Origin: Candidatus Epilinea brevis
GTDB lineage: Bacteria > Chloroflexota > Anaerolineae > Epilineales > Epilineaceae
Assembly: GCA_016710785.1 (NCBI GenBank)
Contig: JADJUE010000002.1
Span: 248,001 to 312,000, forward strand
Reading direction: 5' to 3'
DNA: 64,000 nucleotides
Notes under the pieces: model-generated
Told to the model about the DNA's origin: nothing
The model's database searches: none
Seen by the model: only the letters and a program-made list of their open reading frames with translations
Program-made: the position numbers and the translations under genes
In this document: in pieces, positions 43,865-52,208 of the stretch
Layout of the letters: every line of letters begins with the position of its first letter
How positions within the stretch are numbered: the stretch's first letter is position 1

Positions 43865-46216
43865 ATGGACCTACGTGACTACCTCTGGCTGGTCCCGGCC
43901 CTGCCCTTGGCGGGCTTTCTGATCCTGGTCCTTCTCTGGCCCTGGGCGGACGCGCTGAGTCGGCGCCTGCCCGCCGGGCGTGGCTTGCCGCCAATGCTGG
44001 CCGGCTGGCTGGCGACGGCCTTGGTGGGCGCGGCCTTTGCCTTGTCGCTGGGGCTCGGCGCGCAGTTCTTGAACGCTGCCGCGATCGCTGGCGAAGACGC
44101 CGGTCATGAGCCCGCGGAAGGGGTCGCTGCCGCTCCGGAGCCCTATGTCCAGCGTCTGTGGACCTGGATGGAGGTGGGCCGCGACCAGGTGGAGGTGACC
44201 GCGGCGCGCGCGGATCTGCCCCAGCTGGAGGAGATCCCGGTCGGCGCGGTAGGTCCGTCCTGGATCGCCGTGGACACCGTGCGGCAGCTGAACCCCAAGG
44301 CGCTGGAGGCGCTGGGGCCGGCCATGGGGCGCATGTGGCAGCCGGAGCTGACGGCCGGGCTTCGGCCCGTGGGGGCGGACATTCCGGCGGGTGGGCTGGT
44401 GACCCTGGACAGCCTGCCGCCCAGCGGGGACGTCGCCCTGGAGAACGCCGCCATCGCGCAACCGCGCAGCCGCCATCGATTCGCCGTGGACATGGCCCTG
44501 CAGCTGGACGGGCTGAGCCTGCTCATGTTGCTCGTGGTCACCGGCGTGGGCTTCCTCATCCACCTGTACTCCATCGGCTACATGGGGCAGGATGCGGGCA
44601 TCCGACGCTACTTCAGCTACCTCAACCTCTTCGTGTTCAGCATGCTCATGCTGGTCTTGGGAGCCAATTTCCTGGTGCTCTTCGTGGGCTGGGAGCTGGT
44701 GGGCGCCTGTTCGTACCTGCTCATCGGCTTCTGGCATCAAGATCCAGCCAACGCCGCGGCGGGGCGCAAGGCTTTCGTGGTCAACCGCATCGGTGACTTC
44801 GCCTTCATCATCGCGCTGATGCTCATCTGGTCGGTCTTTGGCAGCCTGGACTTCGCGCGGGTTTTCAGCCAGGCGGAGAACCTCCTGCCTTTGGGCGGCG
44901 CCTTGGCCGTGGCCATTCCCGCCTTGCTGCTCTTCGGCGCCGCCGGCAAGAGCGCGCAGGTGCCATTGTACGTCTGGCTGCCGGACGCCATGGCCGGCCC
45001 CACGCCCGTCTCCGCGCTCATCCACGCGGCCACCATGGTCACCGCCGGCGTCTACATGAGCGCCCGGGCGCACGCGCTCTTCGATCGGGCGCCTGTGGTA
45101 CTGGCGGCGGTAGCCGTCGTCGGCGCCCTCACCGCCCTCCTCGCGGCGCTCATCGCCACCGTGCAGGTGGACATCAAGCGGGTTCTGGCCTACTCCACCA
45201 TCAGCCAGCTGGGTTTCATGTTCATGGGCGTCGGCGCCGGTGCCGCCCTGGCCGGGGTCTTCCACCTGATGACCCATGCCTTCTTCAAGGCCCTGCTCTT
45301 TTTGGGCGCCGGTAGCCTCATGCATGCCATGGAGCACGGCTTCCACCATGCCAACGAGCATCCGCAGAGCGTGGATGGCATCCCCGCGCCGCAGGACATG
45401 CGCCGGATGGGCGGCCTCCTGAAGCGCGCGCCGGTCACCGGTTGGACCTTTCTCATCGGCGGCCTGGCCCTGGCGGGCTTTCCGGGCCTGGCGGGCTTCT
45501 GGAGCAAGGATGAGATCGTCCATGCCCTGCATCAGCGCAGCGCCGCCGAGCCGCTCTTCCTCGCGCTCTGGCTGATGGCCCTCCTGACCGCCTTCCTGAC
45601 CGCCTATTACACCGGCCGGCAGCTCTGCATGGTGCTCTTCGGGGCGCCGCGCTCCTCCGGCGCGGCAGAGGCCTCCGACTCACCCTGGGTCATGACCCTG
45701 CCCTTGGTGGTTCTGGCCCTGCTGTCGGTCATCGGCTGGCTGCCGGGCAATCCTCTGGCGGAGCACAGCCTGCTGGCCACCTATGTGCTGCCGGTGGTGG
45801 GCGGCGAGCATGGCGGCTTGGACGCCGCCGGCGCGGCCACCGCCACGGCCATCGCCTTCGCCGGTCTGGGCCTGGCCTGGCTGGCCTTCGGCCCTGGGAG
45901 GCGCCTGATCGACGCCGATCGTCTGGCTCAGCGCTTCGCCGCGGTGCGCCGGCTGGCCTGGAACCGCTTCTACGTCGACGAGTTCTACGACCGGCTCTTC
46001 GTGGCCCCCTTCAAGCGCCTGGCCGATTTCTTCTGGCGGGTGGTGGACGTGGGGATGGTCGACGGGCTCGTCAATTGGGTGGGGCGCCTGACCGTGGGCA
46101 CCGGACAGCTGCTGCGAGGTTGGCAGAGCGGCCAGGTGCGGGCCTATGCCCTGTCGGTGCTGCTGGGGGCGATGGTCCTGGTCTGGTACCTCTTCCAGCA
46201 GGCTTGGGGGGGCTGA
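43865..46216 (+). CDS. nuoL: NADH-quinone oxidoreductase subunit L with extra periplasmic insertion
   Basis: 783 residues, longer than the usual 610-670. The antiporter core is complete: RFAVDMALQLDGLSLLMLL, YMGQDAGIRRYFSYLNLF, WELVGACSYLLIGFW, the Lys/His residues in AAGKSAQVPLYVWLPDAMAGPTPVSALIHAATMV, and DIKRVLAYSTISQLG. The C-terminal lateral helix and last spans follow. Residues about 106-204 form an insertion of roughly 100 residues after WTWMEVG, in the external loop before the conserved domain. nuoM and nuoN, which normally follow, are absent; a peptidase gene comes next, so the remaining subunits must be elsewhere. Confidence 0.95.
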   Translation: MDLRDYLWLVPALPLAGFLILVLLWPWADALSRRLPAGRGLPPMLAGWLATALVGAAFALSLGLGAQFLNAAAIAGEDAGHEPAEGVAAAPEPYVQRLWTWMEVGRDQVEVTAARADLPQLEEIPVGAVGPSWIAVDTVRQLNPKALEALGPAMGRMWQPELTAGLRPVGADIPAGGLVTLDSLPPSGDVALENAAIAQPRSRHRFAVDMALQLDGLSLLMLLVVTGVGFLIHLYSIGYMGQDAGIRRYFSYLNLFVFSMLMLVLGANFLVLFVGWELVGACSYLLIGFWHQDPANAAAGRKAFVVNRIGDFAFIIALMLIWSVFGSLDFARVFSQAENLLPLGGALAVAIPALLLFGAAGKSAQVPLYVWLPDAMAGPTPVSALIHAATMVTAGVYMSARAHALFDRAPVVLAAVAVVGALTALLAALIATVQVDIKRVLAYSTISQLGFMFMGVGAGAALAGVFHLMTHAFFKALLFLGAGSLMHAMEHGFHHANEHPQSVDGIPAPQDMRRMGGLLKRAPVTGWTFLIGGLALAGFPGLAGFWSKDEIVHALHQRSAAEPLFLALWLMALLTAFLTAYYTGRQLCMVLFGAPRSSGAAEASDSPWVMTLPLVVLALLSVIGWLPGNPLAEHSLLATYVLPVVGGEHGGLDAAGAATATAIAFAGLGLAWLAFGPGRRLIDADRLAQRFAAVRRLAWNRFYVDEFYDRLFVAPFKRLADFFWRVVDVGMVDGLVNWVGRLTVGTGQLLRGWQSGQVRAYALSVLLGAMVLVWYLFQQAWGG

Positions 46217-46264
46217 GGTCGACTGCCGGCAGCGCTCACGGTACGGATCGTGCCGGACCGTTTC

Positions 46265-46287
46265 GCATCGACGACCGGTCGTGATGC
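46265..46287. terminator. Hairpin downstream of nuoL
   Basis: GCATC plus ACGACC (46265-46276, one bulged G) pairs with GGTCGT plus GATGC (46277-46287), an 11-pair stem. No T-run follows. Position suggests the end of the nuoH-L transcript; an operator is also possible. Confidence 0.4.
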
Positions 46288-46436
46288 GCTGATCACTGTC
46301 ACCGTCCGGCGCGGTCCCGGCGCGCCCCGCCTGTCACCTTCCTGTCCTCGTGGGACGCGTTTGAAACGACTGCCGGGCATGCTTTCCTCCGCCAGGGCCT
46401 GACCCGCAGGTCCTCGCTCCAAGCGGAGGACCGAGC

Positions 46437-47726
46437 ATGAAGCCCATCCGGCCACGGTGCCCATCCATCACGCGAGGTTGGGTGGCGGGCGGAGCCATCA
46501 TGGGCTTTGCCGTCCTGACCGGTGCGCGTGCGGCCGGCGCCCAGGCATCGGCCCAGAATGGGGTAGCCCCGCAATGGGCCCCGCCCTACTGCAGCCAGCA
46601 GCCCATGATCAGCGCGGTCTTCGATCACCAGCTGCCGCGCTATGCCCGCGACAGCGTCATCCGCCTCTATTCGGGGGCCGACATCGCCGCTTGCGCCGAC
46701 GCGGATGGCGCCCGTCCCGGCTATGACGGTCACAGCGGCTGGGATTTTACCCGCCAGGCCTATCGCCAGGGTTGCGGCGTGGGTTTGCGGCCGGGGCAGG
46801 TGGGCGATCTGGTCTTCGCCGCGGCTGACGGCCTCGTGGCGGAATCCCGTTGGGACCGCCGCGAACATGACGGCCGCAACGCCGGTTACGGCCTCATGCT
46901 GGCCTTGGCCCATGGCGCTGACGAGATGAGCCTCTACGGCCATCTGGCGGCCCTGTTCGTTCAGGAGGGCGAGACGGTGCAGGCCGGCCGGTTGGTCGGC
47001 GCCCTGGGGACCACCGGCAACGCCAACGGGCCGCATCTCCACTTCCAGGCCGCCCGAGGCAAGGATGCCACCAGCTCGTCGGAGACCTTCGACCCCTTTG
47101 GCTGGAGTCGCCTCTACGGTCCCGGCCAGCTGGATCCACCGTTTGAGGATCCGCATCGCGGACCGGGCTGGAGCCGCCGGGCCCTCTACCCGGGGCAGCC
47201 CGGCCCCCCCTGCCCTGCACCATGCGGCAGTTGGGTGGTGGACCAGGAGGACCCGTCGGTGCGCTGGGGCTGCGCGGGAGCGGGGGCCGACTGCGGTCCA
47301 TGGCAGGCCCAGCCCGGTGGCTGGCAGGGGCTGCATCGCTGGACCGCGGCCATGGCGGGGGCGGAAGGTCGCTGGGTGCGCTTCGGTTGCGCCGCCTGCC
47401 CGCCGGGACCCTACCTCGTTGAGGCCTACGTCCCGGCCGGTGCGCGCGCGGCCAGCACCCATGTGGCGCGCTACCAGGTGGGGGGAAACCTGTCCGTCAT
47501 GGACCAGCATGCGGAAGGAGACCTGTGGCATCCGCTGGGGATCTTCGAGTTTCGCGGGGCGCCCTGGGTGGCACTCAGCGACCGCGGCGATCTGCAGGAC
47601 TACCAGCCGCCGAACGGCAAGCGCGTCGCGGCTGATGCCGTTCGCTTCAGCCGCATCTGCGGTGGCGCTCCGGCGGGGACGCCCATCGTCGATCTGCCGC
47701 GTGACGCCATTGGCGGTGGTCGATGA
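46437..47726 (+). CDS. M23 family peptidase (LytM-like), exported
   Basis: 429 residues with an N-terminal signal region (about 1-40). The zinc site of M23 peptidases is present: GHSGWDF (H, D) and PHLHFQ, with LYGHLA between. These enzymes cut peptide crosslinks. The C-terminal half is Trp/Cys/Pro-rich and ends in a domain with YLVEAYVP and VDLPRD that looks like a carbohydrate or wall-binding module. The stop overlaps the next gene's ATG. Confidence 0.86.
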   Translation: MKPIRPRCPSITRGWVAGGAIMGFAVLTGARAAGAQASAQNGVAPQWAPPYCSQQPMISAVFDHQLPRYARDSVIRLYSGADIAACADADGARPGYDGHSGWDFTRQAYRQGCGVGLRPGQVGDLVFAAADGLVAESRWDRREHDGRNAGYGLMLALAHGADEMSLYGHLAALFVQEGETVQAGRLVGALGTTGNANGPHLHFQAARGKDATSSSETFDPFGWSRLYGPGQLDPPFEDPHRGPGWSRRALYPGQPGPPCPAPCGSWVVDQEDPSVRWGCAGAGADCGPWQAQPGGWQGLHRWTAAMAGAEGRWVRFGCAACPPGPYLVEAYVPAGARAASTHVARYQVGGNLSVMDQHAEGDLWHPLGIFEFRGAPWVALSDRGDLQDYQPPNGKRVAADAVRFSRICGGAPAGTPIVDLPRDAIGGGR

Positions 47727-48538
47727 AGGGGGTCAGCTCCCGCCCCGACGGGATCCTGTGGCGCATCACCGTGTTGGCGGCCTGTCTGTTGTTTCCGCCA
47801 ACATGGGGCCTGGCGGCCGGTCGCGGTCGCCAACCGCATATCGGATCGGGCACCACCGGCCTGCGCCCATCGGGTCTGCCCCAGGGCGAGGGCGCCTACC
47901 CAGCGCCGCGCCTGGATCCCACCACCACGCCCACGCCCGACGCGGAGGGCTACCTGCCGCCACCGGCGGGCCCGCCCCTGGCGCTGGCATCGCTGGAACA
48001 GACGCCGGTGGCGGACCTGTTGCTAGACCTGCGAAGGCGTCTCGCGATCCGAGATGTCGCCGGTCTGGCGGCCAGGTCCGGCGGCGAGCGCCGGCCGCTC
48101 CTCTTCGTGCCCTGGGGCCCCTGGAGTTCAGAGGGCGTCGATTCCCTGGACCCGGCAACGGCTCGCACCCTCCTGGCGGGGCTGTTGGACGGGTCGGGCG
48201 CCTCACCGCGCCTGCAAGGGTTCTTCCACCTGCCGTCTCCCAGCGGTGACGGCTCCTGTGCCGAGGTCCTGCTTCATCGGTTCACCGGCAGCGTCGCGTG
48301 GCCACCAGCACCGACCCCGCCTATGGGGCAGGCGGAGGCCGTGCCGACCGAGACAGGCGGGATAGGCGGACCGCCTCCGGCCGGCCTCGGACCCGAGGCG
48401 GCGGCATGGCGCTTCTGCCGTGCGCTCGCCGAGGCGGATTGGACTTGGGAGGCCTGGCGGAGCGGTCCCTACCACGGATTGGTGGAGCGTGTTTCCGCGC
48501 ATCATCCGGGGGCACCTTACTGGGTGCTGCGCCCCTGA
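47723..48538 (+). CDS. Exported protein of unknown function, coupled to the M23 peptidase
   Basis: 271 residues. N-terminal signal (WRITVLAACLLFPPTWGLAA), a Pro/Thr/Gly linker, then a domain with LLLDLRRRLAIRDVAGLAAR and FVPWGPWSSEGVDSLD, and a C-terminal part with two cysteines. No family is recognised. The ATGA overlap with the peptidase gene suggests joint function at the cell surface. Confidence 0.65.
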   Translation: MKGVSSRPDGILWRITVLAACLLFPPTWGLAAGRGRQPHIGSGTTGLRPSGLPQGEGAYPAPRLDPTTTPTPDAEGYLPPPAGPPLALASLEQTPVADLLLDLRRRLAIRDVAGLAARSGGERRPLLFVPWGPWSSEGVDSLDPATARTLLAGLLDGSGASPRLQGFFHLPSPSGDGSCAEVLLHRFTGSVAWPPAPTPPMGQAEAVPTETGGIGGPPPAGLGPEAAAWRFCRALAEADWTWEAWRSGPYHGLVERVSAHHPGAPYWVLRP

Positions 48539-48735
48539 GGACGGCATCCTTCGTCAAGAGGCCGCTGCCATCTCCAGGCCGGGACGCCGCTATCGAGTTC
48601 TAGCGCCGCTCTAATGATGTGCGTGCCGGCTGTAGTCGCGCGCCACCCTACAATACCTGCCAGGCTCCGGTCCTTCCGGAGGGATGTGAGGCGGCGTGCG
48701 GTCCGCATGTGACCGACAGACGGGGAGCGACCACG

Positions 48736-49473
48736 GTGCAAGTCAAGGATTACTACCAGATCCTGGGGGTGGCGCGGGACGCGGACGAGAAGGCGATCAA
48801 GGCCGCCTACCGCAAGCTGGCGCGAAAGCACCATCCGGATGTGAACCCCGGGGATGCCGCGGCGGAATCGCGTTTCAAGGACATCACCGAGGCCCACGAG
48901 GTGCTCAGCGACCCAGCCAAGCGCCAGAAGTACGACCGCTTCGGCCAGGCCTGGAAACAGGCCGAGCGCGCCGGCCAGGACGGCGGCTTCGATTGGAGCG
49001 CCTGGGCTCCGGCCGGTGGCCAAGGTGTCGACCCGGCCACGGCCGAGTTTCAGGACCTCTACGGCAGGGGCGGCGTGAGCGACCTCTTCGAAGCGCTCTT
49101 CGGCGCGCGTGGCGGGGCCGGGCGCGGCGCGGGCGTGCGGCCGGGCCGCGGTCGGGATCTGGAGCAGGCGGTGACCATCAGCCTGGAGGAGGCCTATGGC
49201 GGCGGCAGCAGGCTGCTGTCCAAGGACGGCCGGCGGGTTGAGGTGAAGATTCCGGCCGGCGTGAAGTCCGCGGCCAGGATCCGACTTCGCGGCGAGGGCC
49301 TGCCCGGGCCTGGCGGTGGCGCTCCGGGCGACCTGTTCCTGGTGGTGGAGGTGCAGGCGCATCCCCGCTTCGAGCGGCAGGGGGACGACCTGCACCTGCG
49401 GCTGCCCCTGCCCCTCAGCCTCCTCGTCCTGGGTGGCGAGGCGCCCGTGCCCACCTTGGACGGCGGCCTCTAG
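48736..49473 (+). CDS. DnaJ/CbpA-like co-chaperone, 3' end disrupted
   Basis: 245 residues as written. The J domain (residues about 3-68) includes YYQILGVARDADEKAIKAAYRKLARKHHPD with the HPD motif that activates Hsp70. A Gly/Arg-rich linker and the first C-terminal beta domain (LEQAVTISLEEAYGGGSRLL) follow, as in CbpA. After PTLDGGL a TAG stops translation (49471-49473). The usual final strand is found in another frame just after it (ERGDLYVSVEAQLP...TDAERELF, up to 49579). The connecting strand (about 25 residues) is missing, so a deletion with frame change is likely. The start GTG is chosen from the J-domain boundary. Confidence 0.8.
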   Translation: MQVKDYYQILGVARDADEKAIKAAYRKLARKHHPDVNPGDAAAESRFKDITEAHEVLSDPAKRQKYDRFGQAWKQAERAGQDGGFDWSAWAPAGGQGVDPATAEFQDLYGRGGVSDLFEALFGARGGAGRGAGVRPGRGRDLEQAVTISLEEAYGGGSRLLSKDGRRVEVKIPAGVKSAARIRLRGEGLPGPGGGAPGDLFLVVEVQAHPRFERQGDDLHLRLPLPLSLLVLGGEAPVPTLDGGL

Positions 49474-49609
49474 CCAGGAACGGGGAGATCTCTACGTCTC
49501 CGTGGAGGCGCAGTTGCCGACGAAGGTGACCGACGCCGAACGGGAGCTCTTCGTCCGGCTCAGGGAACTGGGGCGCTGATCGCGCCGGGCGTCAGGCCTG
49601 TCCTGGCTG

Positions 49610-50179
49610 TCAGGATTCCGCGGCGGCCTCGCGCAGTGCCGCCAGCAGTTGGTCCACGGGCAACCAGTCGATCACCGAGCGGGCGTAATGCGCCAGGCGG
49701 ATGCGACCGGAACGGTCGATGACGAAGCTTCCGGGCAGGAGAGCCGCGGCCTGGCGATCGACGGCCGGCGCCACACCGTGACGGGGGATGGCCTGGGCGT
49801 AGGCCGTCCAGGTGGCGGGGCCCATGAGATCCCCCAGGTTTCCGGAGCGCACGCTGTAGGCCTGCCGGGCGGCCTGGTCGGGGTCGGCCAACAGCGGAAA
49901 GGCCATGGGGAAGCGTTGCAGGAAATGCGCGGCCTGCGCCGGCGAGCCCACGCCGACAACGGCCAGCGATCCGCCGGCTTCGCTGATCCTGGCTTCCTCT
50001 TTTCGCATGTGGACCACATGCGCGCGACAGAGGGGTCAGCCGTAATGGCGGATGAAGACCAGGGCCAGCGGGGCAACCGACCACAGCGCCGACAATCGCA
50101 GCGGTTGGCCGGAGGCGTCGGGCAGGGTCAGGTCGGGGGCCGGGTCGCCGATGCGCAGGCCTTCTTGGATTGGGTTCAT
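49610..50179 (-). CDS. Candidate selenoprotein: peroxiredoxin-like (AhpC/TSA) with UxxC motif
   Basis: Read through one in-frame TGA, this is a 189-residue thioredoxin-fold protein: MNPIQEGLRIGDPAPDLTLP, then LALVFIRHYG, TGA (50036-50038; residue 48), PLCRAHV, and a normal C-terminal half with GSFVIDRSGRIRLAHYA. In relatives this place is Cys (the RHxGCPxCR motif, the peroxidatic or redox CxxC). Here it is UGA, and the second Cys (C51) is kept, so a UxxC motif results. A hairpin of bacterial-SECIS type follows the UGA at once. Standard ORF calling splits the gene and would start it at 50017. A TACCAT -10 box eight bases before the ATG suggests a leaderless transcript. No sel genes are within the window, so decoding is inference. 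Confidence 0.78.
49996..50033 (-). promoter_or_regulatory. bSECIS-like hairpin after the in-frame UGA
   Basis: On the minus strand, directly after the UGA, CCUCU pairs with AGAGG (50033-50029 with 50000-49996), then an internal loop, then a perfect upper stem CGCAUGU/ACAUGCG (50022-50004) closed by GGUCC. The apical loop begins 20 bases after UGA and contains GGUC, like the apical loop of the E. coli fdhF SECIS. Published bSECIS rules, as I recall, ask for a G near the loop start 16-37 bases from UGA. No numerical folding was done. Confidence 0.7.
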
Positions 50180-50187
50180 GACCGACA

Positions 50188-50193
50188 ATGGTA
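50188..50193 (-). promoter_or_regulatory. -10 box of the candidate selenoprotein gene
   Basis: TACCAT on the minus strand with eight bases to the ATG (50179) and no Shine-Dalgarno, matching the leaderless spacing seen at nuoH. Confidence 0.4.
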
Positions 50194-50250
50194 GCGCTGC
50201 CGCTCATGGGCGCCGGCCACATCCGGTTCCGGAAGCGTCCCGATCCGATA

Positions 50251-51099
50251 TCAGGTTCCTTCAGGACCTAGCTTCTCCAGTTCCCATCCGTCGGGGTAGG
50301 TCTTCGGCCGTGGCAATTGGGTGCGCAGCAGCGGGCGGCGGCGCGGAGGGAAGAAGCGCAAGGCGCGCGCGCGCAGCCGGACGCCGGCTTCCACCAGGGC
50401 GCGCCAGGTCGGGGAGACAGGCGGGAAGCCGCAGGCCGCCAGCAAACGGTCGTCCATCAGGGCGTGGACGACGGGGCGGCCCAGGAAGCGCAGCGGCCGC
50501 GGCAGCAGCCAGCCGATGAACATCTCCCGCACCGATTCCGCCACCCGGTGGTTGGACGGGGCGAAGTGAAAATACGCGGCTTCGTAAGCCTGGTTGAAGG
50601 CCTCCATGGCCTCCAAGCTCTCCGGGATGTCCTGGATGTTCATCCGCCGGGCAACCTGGCGCCAGAACTCGAACTGCGCCCGTTTCTCCTCGGCGTCCAT
50701 GGGGCGCCAGCCGAAGCGGTCCAGCCAGCGGATGGGCTCCAACACGAAGGTGGACAGCACATAGCGCATGTCCTCGTCGGCGATCTGGAAGCGGCCGTGC
50801 TGTTGGTTCATCCGCCGGATGGCCGCCAGGCCGCGCTCGCTCTCGTAGCCGCTGGCGTAGATTTCGGAGATGATGAGGTCGGTGTCGTCGTAGCGTTTCT
50901 GGGGTCGCTCGGTGAACTCACCGGTGCGCGCCAGCAGGCTGGAGATGCGCTCCGAGGCGAAGGTGCGGAAGAGCGCGAACTCCAGGGCGCGGGTCATGTC
51001 GAAGGGAAACTCGAAGGTGCTGTCCAGGTAGCAGATGCGCTGGTTGTCGCGCACCGGGTCCAGGCTGCGGATCTCGTCGCGGATGCGGTGACGGGCCAT
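50251..51099 (-). CDS. Oxygenase MpaB family (DUF2236) protein
   Basis: 282 residues. The pattern matches the DUF2236/MpaB family: an N-terminal RICYLDSTFEFPFDMTRALEFALFRTFA, then RYDDTDLI, RMNQQHGRFQI with a heme-ligand-type His, and VLEPIRWLDRFGWRP. Family members include the latex clearing and MpaB-type oxygenases that bind heme b. GGAGG lies upstream of the ATG. The gene lies 31 bp after a diheme cytochrome c on the same strand, a plausible electron-transfer partner. Confidence 0.8.
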   Translation of the reverse strand: MARHRIRDEIRSLDPVRDNQRICYLDSTFEFPFDMTRALEFALFRTFASERISSLLARTGEFTERPQKRYDDTDLIISEIYASGYESERGLAAIRRMNQQHGRFQIADEDMRYVLSTFVLEPIRWLDRFGWRPMDAEEKRAQFEFWRQVARRMNIQDIPESLEAMEAFNQAYEAAYFHFAPSNHRVAESVREMFIGWLLPRPLRFLGRPVVHALMDDRLLAACGFPPVSPTWRALVEAGVRLRARALRFFPPRRRPLLRTQLPRPKTYPDGWELEKLGPEGT

Positions 51100-51130
51100 G
51101 ATGGAGGTCCTCCGATCTCGACGGTGAGGC

Positions 51131-52030
51131 TCAGCGGGTTCCGGCCTCGCGGGCCGGGACGGACGCGACGAAGAGCCAGATCGCCCTGAGCTCCTGGTCG
51201 CTCATTCCAGCGAAATTTCGCCAGGGCATCTCTTCCGCGAGGCTGTGGCCCTTGGGGTTCTTGCCGCTGCGGATGGTGCTCAGGAAGTCCTGAAACCGCC
51301 AATCGCCCACATCGCCGGATGGCGTGAGGTTGGCGGCTTGGGGGAAGTCCGGCGGGGCGCCGGGTATCTGCCCTCCGGAGAGGCCAGGACCGTGACAGCC
51401 GGTACAGCCGGCGATCTGAGCCAGGTACTTGCCGTAGACCTTGCTGACCTCCGGCTTCAGGGTCTTGGGACGCGGCGCCGCCAGGTCGATGCGCTCCACC
51501 GGAAAGATCTCAAGCTGGCCTAGGGCGACCAGCGTCCGGCCCAGAGGGCGCAGCACAAAGGACGGTTGCAGCTCATCCACGGGCGGCACGCTACGGACAT
51601 AGGCGATGATGGCGCCCAGATCCTCATCCGACAGACTGTTGAAGTCATCAGCGGGCATGATCTTCAGCGCGGTGCCGTCGGCAGCCACGCCATAGCGGAT
51701 GGCCCGCACCAGGTCATCGTTCTCCAAGTGCTCGCCAATGCCCCCTTCGCCGGTGGTCAGGTTAGGGGCACTGATGCGACCCAAGGCGCCGTCATCGACC
51801 ATGATGCCGCCGGACAGATCCTTGCCGTGGCAGTCGCGGCAATTCGAGATCGACGTGGCCAGATATGCGCCGCGGGCGATTCCCTCCTCATCCGTGGGGA
51901 TGGCGACCTCGTCCTGTGGCACTTTGTATGTGCGCGCCAGCCGACGTTCGCTGAGCACGTAGACGGACAGAGCGGCCAGGGCCAGGACGACGACCAGACC
52001 GCCAAGGATGCGAAGGAACCAACGCTTCAT
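51131..52030 (-). CDS. Membrane-anchored diheme cytochrome c
   Basis: 299 residues. One N-terminal span (about 5-26), then two class I cytochrome c domains with CRDCH (64-68) and CTGCH (209-213) and Met-ligand candidates KIMPADDF and EMPWRNF. GAGGAGG precedes the ATG at 52030. It resembles the cytochrome subunits of alcohol or gluconate dehydrogenases and of DUF2236-linked clusters. Its partner may be the MpaB-family protein downstream. Confidence 0.9.
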   Translation of the reverse strand: MKRWFLRILGGLVVVLALAALSVYVLSERRLARTYKVPQDEVAIPTDEEGIARGAYLATSISNCRDCHGKDLSGGIMVDDGALGRISAPNLTTGEGGIGEHLENDDLVRAIRYGVAADGTALKIMPADDFNSLSDEDLGAIIAYVRSVPPVDELQPSFVLRPLGRTLVALGQLEIFPVERIDLAAPRPKTLKPEVSKVYGKYLAQIAGCTGCHGPGLSGGQIPGAPPDFPQAANLTPSGDVGDWRFQDFLSTIRSGKNPKGHSLAEEMPWRNFAGMSDQELRAIWLFVASVPAREAGTR

Positions 52031-52153
52031 GGGAGCCTCCTCGAATCTGCTGCTCGGGTCAGGTATCTGCTGGCGGCAGGATAGCCCAGGATCCATCAGC
52101 CGACCAGCTGCCGAGGCCCGCGCAACCTGTCATTCGCCTTGCGGACCTCCCTC

Positions 52154-52162
52154 TGGTATCGT
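52154..52162 (+). promoter_or_regulatory. Extended -10 element upstream of the patatin-like gene
   Basis: TGG followed by TATCGT (52157-52162), 46 bases before the start at 52209. Confidence 0.4.
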
Positions 52163-52208
52163 GCCCCGCAGCCTCCATCTCGCCGTCTCCTCCCCCAAGG
52201 TGACCGCC

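Noticed and set aside
46437..48538. nuoM and nuoN expected after nuoL
   Set aside because: The genes here are an M23 peptidase and an unknown exported protein; no antiporter-like motifs are present.
49560..50222. 220-codon minus-strand frame overlapping the redoxin
   Set aside because: It avoids the TGA only by being in another frame; its text lacks any thioredoxin-fold motif, whereas the TGA-containing frame matches a known family on both sides.
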